Origin: Lachnospiraceae bacterium
GTDB lineage: Bacteria; Bacillota; Clostridia; Lachnospirales; Lachnospiraceae
DNA: 5,629 nt
Direction of reading: 5' to 3'
NCBI GenBank assembly: GCA_024403585.1
Contig: JAKSRN010000128.1
Location: 1-5,629, forward strand
Shown: positions 4,532 to 5,629 of the stretch, one piece after another
Layout of the letters: every line of letters begins with the position of its first letter
Position numbering within the stretch: the first letter of the stretch is position 1
Translations under genes and position numbers: made by a program
The notes under the pieces: model-generated
Told to the model about the DNA's origin: nothing
The model's input: the letters and a program-made list of their open reading frames with translations, nothing else
The model's database searches: none

Positions 4532-5629
4532 TCAAAGATCCACCCAAATACTGCCCTTTGCATTACTCTCAACGCAAGCCTTTACAAATTTCAGACTCTC
4601 GATACCATCCTCAATTGTAAAATAACGAAGGCTATGATCCTCTCTGCCCTCTTTCTTCGCTATCAGACTGATGCAATAGGCTTTATAAATATTTGCGAAT
4701 GCTTGATAAAATCCTTCCGGATGTCCTGCAGGCAAACGACAAAGATCCACGCACTCAGGACTGTTGTATTCACGATTGGCAGTAATGGTACGTACAGGCT
4801 GATTCAATGGTGCATAGATCAGCTCCATTGGATGCAGGTGTGACCATTCAATGGAACCTTTTTCACCATATACACGAACTTTAACAGCACAGTCAGAACC
4901 GGAAGCTATCTGCGAAGCCCAAAGCATTCCCGGAACACCACCCTCATACTGGGCAAGAACCTGAATGTCATGATCCAGTGTTGATGCTGGCTCATAGCCT
5001 GTAAATCTTGCAATGACTCTCTCCATCTTTAATCCTGTCATACGTGAAACCAGTGCTTCCAGGTGAGTACCGATATCAGAAATACAGGCTGTTCCACCAG
5101 AACGTACAGGATCCAGTCTCCAGGTAGCCTGATCGCTGTTCTCTGCAACGGTCTGAACAATTACCCAGTCCTGCGGATACTCTGCCACAATGTTCAGAAT
5201 CTTTCCAATATCTCCATGATCGATCATGGCACGTCCCTGCTGAACAGCATGATACGAACCATAGGTATAAGTAACACCGATCAAAAGATCTTTTTCCTCA
5301 GCAATCGCCTTTAACTCCATCGCTTCCTCAACTGTAACTGTAACAGGTTTGTCACAGACAACATGGATGCCACGCTCCAGGAAATATTTTGCAATCTCAT
5401 AATGAGAATCTGTAGGAGTTACGATGGTTACAAAATCAATGCCATCCTCTCTTGCAGACTCTGCATCCGCCATCTCTTTATAACTTGCATAAACACGGGA
5501 TTCATCGTCTACATCCCATGCTTTTGCTGTCTCTTTATTCTTCTCAGGATTTCTGGTAAAGCATCCGGCAACCAGACGCGCAAGATTGTCTTCTGTTGCA
5601 CCGCGTCTGTGCACATTACCGATGAATGC
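4532..5629 (-). CDS. Gfo/Idh/MocA-family NAD(P)-dependent oxidoreductase, 5' end outside the window
   Basis: The reading frame is open to the window edge and gives 365 residues, starting AFIGNVHRRGA. That segment is the end of the dinucleotide-binding glycine loop, so only about ten to fifteen N-terminal residues should be missing. The Rossmann domain covers about 1-125, with FVTIVTPTDSH (66-76) and the VCDKP motif (91-95) whose K94 is the family's conserved lysine. The C-terminal alpha/beta domain carries SDIGTHLE (184-191), whose D185 and H189 match the usual catalytic Asp-His pair, and PAGHPEGFYQAF (300-311). Family members oxidise or reduce a hydroxyl or keto group of sugars, inositols or glycosides using NAD(P). 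The particular substrate is not deducible; a glycoside or inositol dehydrogenase is a reasonable guess. The stop lies 23 nt before the MATE gene, indicating one operon. A GTG at 5614-5612 could be taken as a start but falls inside the cofactor-binding fold. Confidence 0.95.
   Translation of the reverse strand, partial: AFIGNVHRRGATEDNLARLVAGCFTRNPEKNKETAKAWDVDDESRVYASYKEMADAESAREDGIDFVTIVTPTDSHYEIAKYFLERGIHVVCDKPVTVTVEEAMELKAIAEEKDLLIGVTYTYGSYHAVQQGRAMIDHGDIGKILNIVAEYPQDWVIVQTVAENSDQATWRLDPVRSGGTACISDIGTHLEALVSRMTGLKMERVIARFTGYEPASTLDHDIQVLAQYEGGVPGMLWASQIASGSDCAVKVRVYGEKGSIEWSHLHPMELIYAPLNQPVRTITANREYNSPECVDLCRLPAGHPEGFYQAFANIYKAYCISLIAKKEGREDHSLRYFTIEDGIESLKFVKACVESNAKGSIWVDL

Noticed and set aside
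5612..5614. GTG as the oxidoreductase start codon
   Set aside because: The frame is open upstream to the window edge and the preceding residues AFIGN belong to the cofactor-binding fold, so the true start lies beyond 5629.

Overview
The window looks like chromosomal DNA from a gut-type Gram-positive anaerobe, most likely a Lachnospiraceae member of the Blautia/Dorea/Ruminococcus kind. The basis is moderate GC, AGGAG-type ribosome binding sites, a cytoplasmic 729-residue GH36 alpha-galactosidase and a stand-alone CpsD-type tyrosine kinase. The genus is inferred from protein character, not from a marker gene. All four genes lie on the minus strand, so transcription runs from high to low coordinates.

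Layout in transcription order: (1) 5629-4532, a Gfo/Idh/MocA NAD(P)-dependent oxidoreductase whose first residues lie outside the window. (2) 4508-3153, a 12-helix MATE-family exporter starting 23 nt after the oxidoreductase stop, so probably its operon partner. The unit ends in a strong intrinsic terminator at 3127-3087, preceded by a perfect 11-bp tandem duplication touching the MATE stop codon. (3) 3152-2763, a 390-bp gap with no convincing gene but many inverted repeats: a 70-nt branched fold (3003-3072), a hairpin (2976-3001), a palindromic -10-like box (2917-2926), a perfect 8-bp hairpin (2884-2910), and dyads around a perfect TTGACA box near the next gene. (4) 2762-573, the GH36 alpha-galactosidase with its full set of recognisable active-site residues. 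(5) 572-406, a 167-bp gap holding a candidate promoter and a leader hairpin but no convincing terminator. (6) 405 to the window edge, the first 135 residues of a CpsD/CapB-type bacterial tyrosine kinase, probably the opening of a capsule or exopolysaccharide locus.

Functionally this is a boundary region. A small oxidoreductase-exporter operon of unknown substrate comes first, then a probably monocistronic alpha-galactoside hydrolase (raffinose, stachyose, melibiose and similar sugars, after uptake by a transporter not in view), then a surface polysaccharide regulator. No mobile element, CRISPR array, tRNA or rRNA was seen. The protein genes belong to well-known families. The least explained material is the intergenic DNA between the MATE and alpha-galactosidase genes and the structured leader of the kinase gene. 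I did not find a clearly new multi-gene system.
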